From NCBI GenBank assembly GCA_009618475.1, contig WJOV01000104.1, positions 1 through 7,540 of the forward strand: 7,540 nt of DNA, in the 5' to 3' direction. Origin of the DNA: Methanosarcinales archaeon (GTDB lineage Archaea; Halobacteriota; Syntropharchaeia; Alkanophagales; Methanospirareceae). A program made the translations under genes and the position numbers. The notes under the pieces were generated by a model. That model saw nothing but the letters and a program-made list of their open reading frames with translations. It was not told the DNA's origin and did no database searches. The stretch's first letter is position 1. Every line of letters starts with the position of its first letter. Of the stretch, positions 6,501 through 7,540 are shown in pieces.

Positions 6501-6722
6501 GTGCCCGAAATGTCCCGGGCATTCGCCCATTCTACCGCCACACGTCTTACATCTTAACCCCGGATCGATGACTCCTATTCTCTGATTCACCAAGCCCATC
6601 TCTATCGGAAAGCCGTCTTCACCATAAGTATCGGCAGTTATTATCCTCGCAGCACTCATCTTCCTTATCTCCTTTGGCGAGAGCAGCCCGAATTTTATCC
6701 CTTTTATCCTTTTCGTCCTCAT
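3585..6722 (-). CDS. rpoA1: DNA-directed RNA polymerase subunit A' with two inserted repeat modules
   Basis: This is the N-terminal two-thirds of the largest RNA polymerase subunit, carrying the clamp, active-site loop, funnel and bridge helix. I chose the ATG at 6722 (1045 residues) because it gives the family start MRTKRIKGIKFGLLSP and leaves 5 nt after the rpoB stop. An upstream ATG at 6767 would overlap rpoB by 40 nt. Zinc site 1 is C58, C61, C68, H71. Zinc site 2 is C98/C101 plus C222/C225. The clamp and lid segment with LTVLPVPPVTARPS spans about 363-376. The catalytic loop is at 606-615 (D608, D610, D612), reading NADYDGDEMN with Tyr where Phe is nearly invariant. The bridge helix is about 960-990 (GGREALVDTAVRTSQSGY). 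Archaeal A' is usually about 870-910 residues. The excess is two homologous modules at residues 108-186 and 226-303. There are no intein splice residues. A further CxxC...C...C cluster lies at 728-743. Confidence 0.97.
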   Translation of the reverse strand: MRTKRIKGIKFGLLSPKEIRKMSAARIITADTYGEDGFPIEMGLVNQRIGVIDPGLRCKTCGGRMGECPGHFGHIELAAPVIHVGYAKLIYRMLNATCRKCGRVLLEGEYFLCSVTDADADAETERGLNKGVIPEELCDVFKTNDVPLSNDVGVTKEKNGEWVVVTGKNMFIIKKEDGELNIYDAGEKRSFLREIELQREKQTDVGEVVKRVFKEASKKGVCTYCGDYLFSINTEAASAGLENGINEGVIPEELKKTFAREGSPLSKNATIRKEIDNRWVITGKDKTYTVKKEEEEKLNVYCGLPQRVVKYDKPTAYVEIDEKERERRLMPTDVRERLERIPDEEIALFGMRAKDARPEWMVLTVLPVPPVTARPSITLESGQRSEDDLTHKLVDIIRINQRFMENRDAGAPQLIIEDLWELLQYHVSTYFDNEIAGLPPARHRSGRPLKTMSQRLKGKEGRFRGSLSGKRVNFSARTVISPDPDIDIDEVGVPEEIAKELTIGVNVTERNLGRMKEIVMKGREHPGANYVRRADGKKVKITESNYEALGEEIDVGWKVERHIGDGDIVLFNRQPSLHRVSLMAHYVRVMPGKTFRLNPAVCPPYNADYDGDEMNLHVLQTEEARAEAKILMAVQHNIISPRFGRPIIGGIHDHITGLFLLTHGEKRFEKEEVLEVLRKIDIDDLGAPAGTFVSPPGIGMEVPYWTGKQIFGMILPKELNLQFRGKMCEKCIERGLVCEKEKCPREAYVIIKEGEVICGVIDEMAIGSFKGRIIDKIFRQYGEEAAKRFINDASRIAINYILQAGFSFGISDEDIPSEGKRQIREEAVREAEKKVDALIRAYDAEELEALPGRTLEETLELLIMQELGRARDAAGAIAERDLGMENAAVLMAKSGARGSLLNLTQMAACVGQQSVRGERIRRGYQGRTLPHFKPGDRSANARGFVKSSFKDGLSSTEYFFHAVGGREALVDTAVRTSQSGYFQRRLVNALQDLEVKNDETVRETRDTIVQFKYGEDSVDPSKGEYGKVVDIDEIIREAIGAEVGA
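5814..6047 (-). repeat. Inserted protein module, copy 2, inside rpoA1 zinc knuckle
   Basis: Residues 226-303 of A' form the second copy of the module. The core is GVIPEEL (248-254), F258, PLS (264-266), KE, RWV (278-280), TGK (282-284), KKE (291-293) and LNVY (298-301). It sits inside the second CxxC knuckle of zinc site 2. The sequence reads CTYCG, then the module, then YCGLPQRVVKYDKP, whereas a normal archaeal A' has CxxCG followed directly by a segment like the one that here follows the module. The direct repeat TAYTGCGGG occurs at 6053-6045 and 5822-5814 (8 of 9 bases the same) and bounds a 231-nt, 77-codon unit. Removing that unit restores CTYCGLPQRVVKY. Confidence 0.85.
6165..6401 (-). 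repeat. Inserted protein module, copy 1, inside rpoA1
   Basis: Residues 108-186 of A' are homologous to residues 226-303. The conserved core runs from GVIPEEL (131-137) through F141, PLS (147-149), KE, W162, TGK and KKE to LNIY (180-183). By my hand alignment about 24 of some 53 core positions are identical. It lies between the first and second half of zinc site 2, just after CRKCGRVLL. The flanks hold a short Gly-Glu repeat (GGCGAG at 6401-6396 and GGCGAA at 6167-6162). In-frame removal of 78 codons would join LEGE to KRSFLREIELQ, giving the helical linker expected in archaeal A'. I predict a small fold, one helix followed by beta strands, from the residue pattern only. I cannot assign a function. 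Confidence 0.85.
6355..6376 (+). repeat. Hexanucleotide microrepeat TCTGCA, about 3.7 copies
   Basis: Three perfect TCTGCA units and a partial fourth lie inside copy 1 of the A' module. They encode an alternating Asp-Ala run (DADADAE, near residues 117-123). Copy 2 has a different, less regular sequence here (TEAASAG). The run therefore probably arose by slippage within the variable N-terminal part of the module. Confidence 0.8.
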
Positions 6723-6727
6723 CTCTT

Positions 6728-7540
6728 TCAGACCGCCTCCTCTAATTCTAATCTCGGTGCAATGCACAGCACTTTCATCTCATCCAGGAGCAACTTGAAT
6801 GCATAACTCATCTCCACCGGGTATATGTCCGTGTCCGCACCACAATTCGGACAATATGCAGACCCTGTTTTCCTATCAAGAGTCGCAATCATACCACAAT
6901 TCCCACACACCAGCTCAACGACCCTGTCTGACTCATCCAATAGTCGGTCCTTTAGCGATATCGCAGCTCCATAACCTACAAGAACGTCTCTTTCCATCTC
7001 TCCAAAACGAAGCCCGCCTTCCCTTGCTTTCCCTTCCGTGGGTTGTCTTGTTAATATTTGCACGGGACCTCGCGCGCGCGCATGCATCTTTGCTGATACC
7101 AAATGGTATAGCTTCTGATAATACACCACGCCAATAAACACGTCAGCACCTATTTTCTCACCCGTTGTTCCATCGTACATCACTTCCAAACCGGTATGAG
7201 CGAAACCAGCACGCGTAAGTGCTTCTCTTAAGTCTTCCTCCGGCTCACCGGAAAAAGCGGTTCCGTCTATGTATCTCCCTTCCAATGCACCCACTTTACC
7301 ACCTATCATCTCCAGCACGTGTCCTACCGTCATCCTCGAAGGAATGGCATGCGGATTTATAATCATATCGGGAATGATTCCTCCTTCTGTAAATGGCATG
7401 TCCTCTGGCGGCACGATTAACCCAATAACGCCTTTCTGTCCATGTCGGGATGCGAACTTATCCCCTACTTCCGGTATCTTCTGGTCTCGAACACAGACCT
7501 TAGCTAAGCGCCTGTTGCTACTCGATTCCATAAGCACAAC
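6728..7540 (-). CDS. rpoB: DNA-directed RNA polymerase subunit B (or B'), C-terminal part, cut by the window edge
   Basis: This is the C-terminal end of the second-largest RNA polymerase subunit, which forms much of the active-centre cleft and the clamp anchor. 270 residues are visible, and the frame stays open to the right edge (the GTG at 7537 is an internal valine). Near the visible start lies GDKFASRHGQKG (residues 26-37), which contains the two lysines that contact nucleic acid in the active centre of the family. It is followed by PHAIPSRMTVGHVLEMIGGK (63-82), TRQPTEG..REGGLRFGEMERD (164-185) and a C-terminal zinc ribbon with C212, C215, C230 and C233. The ending PVEMSYAFKLLLDEM is typical of archaeal RpoB. 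The TGA at 6728 lies 5 nt before the rpoA1 start. Many euryarchaea split this subunit into B'' and B'. The split point would lie outside the window, so I cannot say which form this is. Confidence 0.97.
   Translation of the reverse strand, partial: VVLMESSSNRRLAKVCVRDQKIPEVGDKFASRHGQKGVIGLIVPPEDMPFTEGGIIPDMIINPHAIPSRMTVGHVLEMIGGKVGALEGRYIDGTAFSGEPEEDLREALTRAGFAHTGLEVMYDGTTGEKIGADVFIGVVYYQKLYHLVSAKMHARARGPVQILTRQPTEGKAREGGLRFGEMERDVLVGYGAAISLKDRLLDESDRVVELVCGNCGMIATLDRKTGSAYCPNCGADTDIYPVEMSYAFKLLLDEMKVLCIAPRLELEEAV

Noticed and set aside
6723..6767. Upstream ATG at 6767 giving an A' subunit 15 residues longer
   Set aside because: It would overlap the rpoB C-terminus by 40 nt, and the added residues do not match the family start. 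The ATG at 6722 gives the conserved MRTKRIKGIKFGLLSP beginning.
7071..7087. Alternating CG/CA/TG run of 17 bases, a Z-DNA-like stretch
   Set aside because: It is explained by the conserved RpoB residues MHARARG and their codons. There is no sign of a separate role.

Overview
The window is archaeal. It carries the conserved archaeal transcription/translation gene string rpoB (3' end) - rpoA1 - rpoA2 - rpl30e - nusA - rps12 - rps7, all on the minus strand, so it reads from the right edge to the left. The largest RNA polymerase subunit is split into A' and A'', NusA is the short form with two KH domains, and an L30e protein lies between rpoA2 and nusA. These are all archaeal traits. The protein sequences look euryarchaeal, possibly an uncultured anaerobic methane-cycling lineage, but I cannot fix the lineage from this window.

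Layout from right to left: 7540-6728 is the C-terminal 270 residues of RpoB, cut by the window edge. 6722-3585 is RpoA1 (A'), with the active-site loop and bridge helix. 3578-2226 is RpoA2 (A''), with the trigger loop and jaw. 2224-1829 is L30e, 1832-1398 is NusA, 1374-946 is uS12 and 920-357 is uS7. Gaps between genes are 5, 6, 1, -4, 23 and 25 nt, so this is almost certainly one operon with coupled translation. The products build the catalytic core of RNA polymerase, a KH-type RNA-binding transcription factor, and ribosomal proteins.

The left 356 bases are different: AT-rich, with no confident gene. They hold the possible end of a convergent plus-strand reading frame (1-90), a T-run, a 12-bp palindrome, and a 68-nt stretch that would be C-free and U-rich in the operon's transcript and may be its terminator. 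The elongation factor genes that often follow rps7 in archaea are absent here.

The most unusual feature is inside rpoA1. The encoded A' subunit is 1045 residues, roughly 150 longer than usual. The excess is two copies of one module of about 78 residues, inserted at two separate places around the second zinc site of the clamp. Copy 2 splits the second zinc knuckle and is bounded by a short direct repeat (Tyr-Cys-Gly, TAYTGCGGG). Removing it in frame restores a normal knuckle. The copies share a 23-nt identical DNA block. This looks like a mobile or duplicated in-frame protein module in an essential gene, and it is not an intein. The active-site motif of the same subunit also reads NADYDGD rather than the near-universal NADFDGD.
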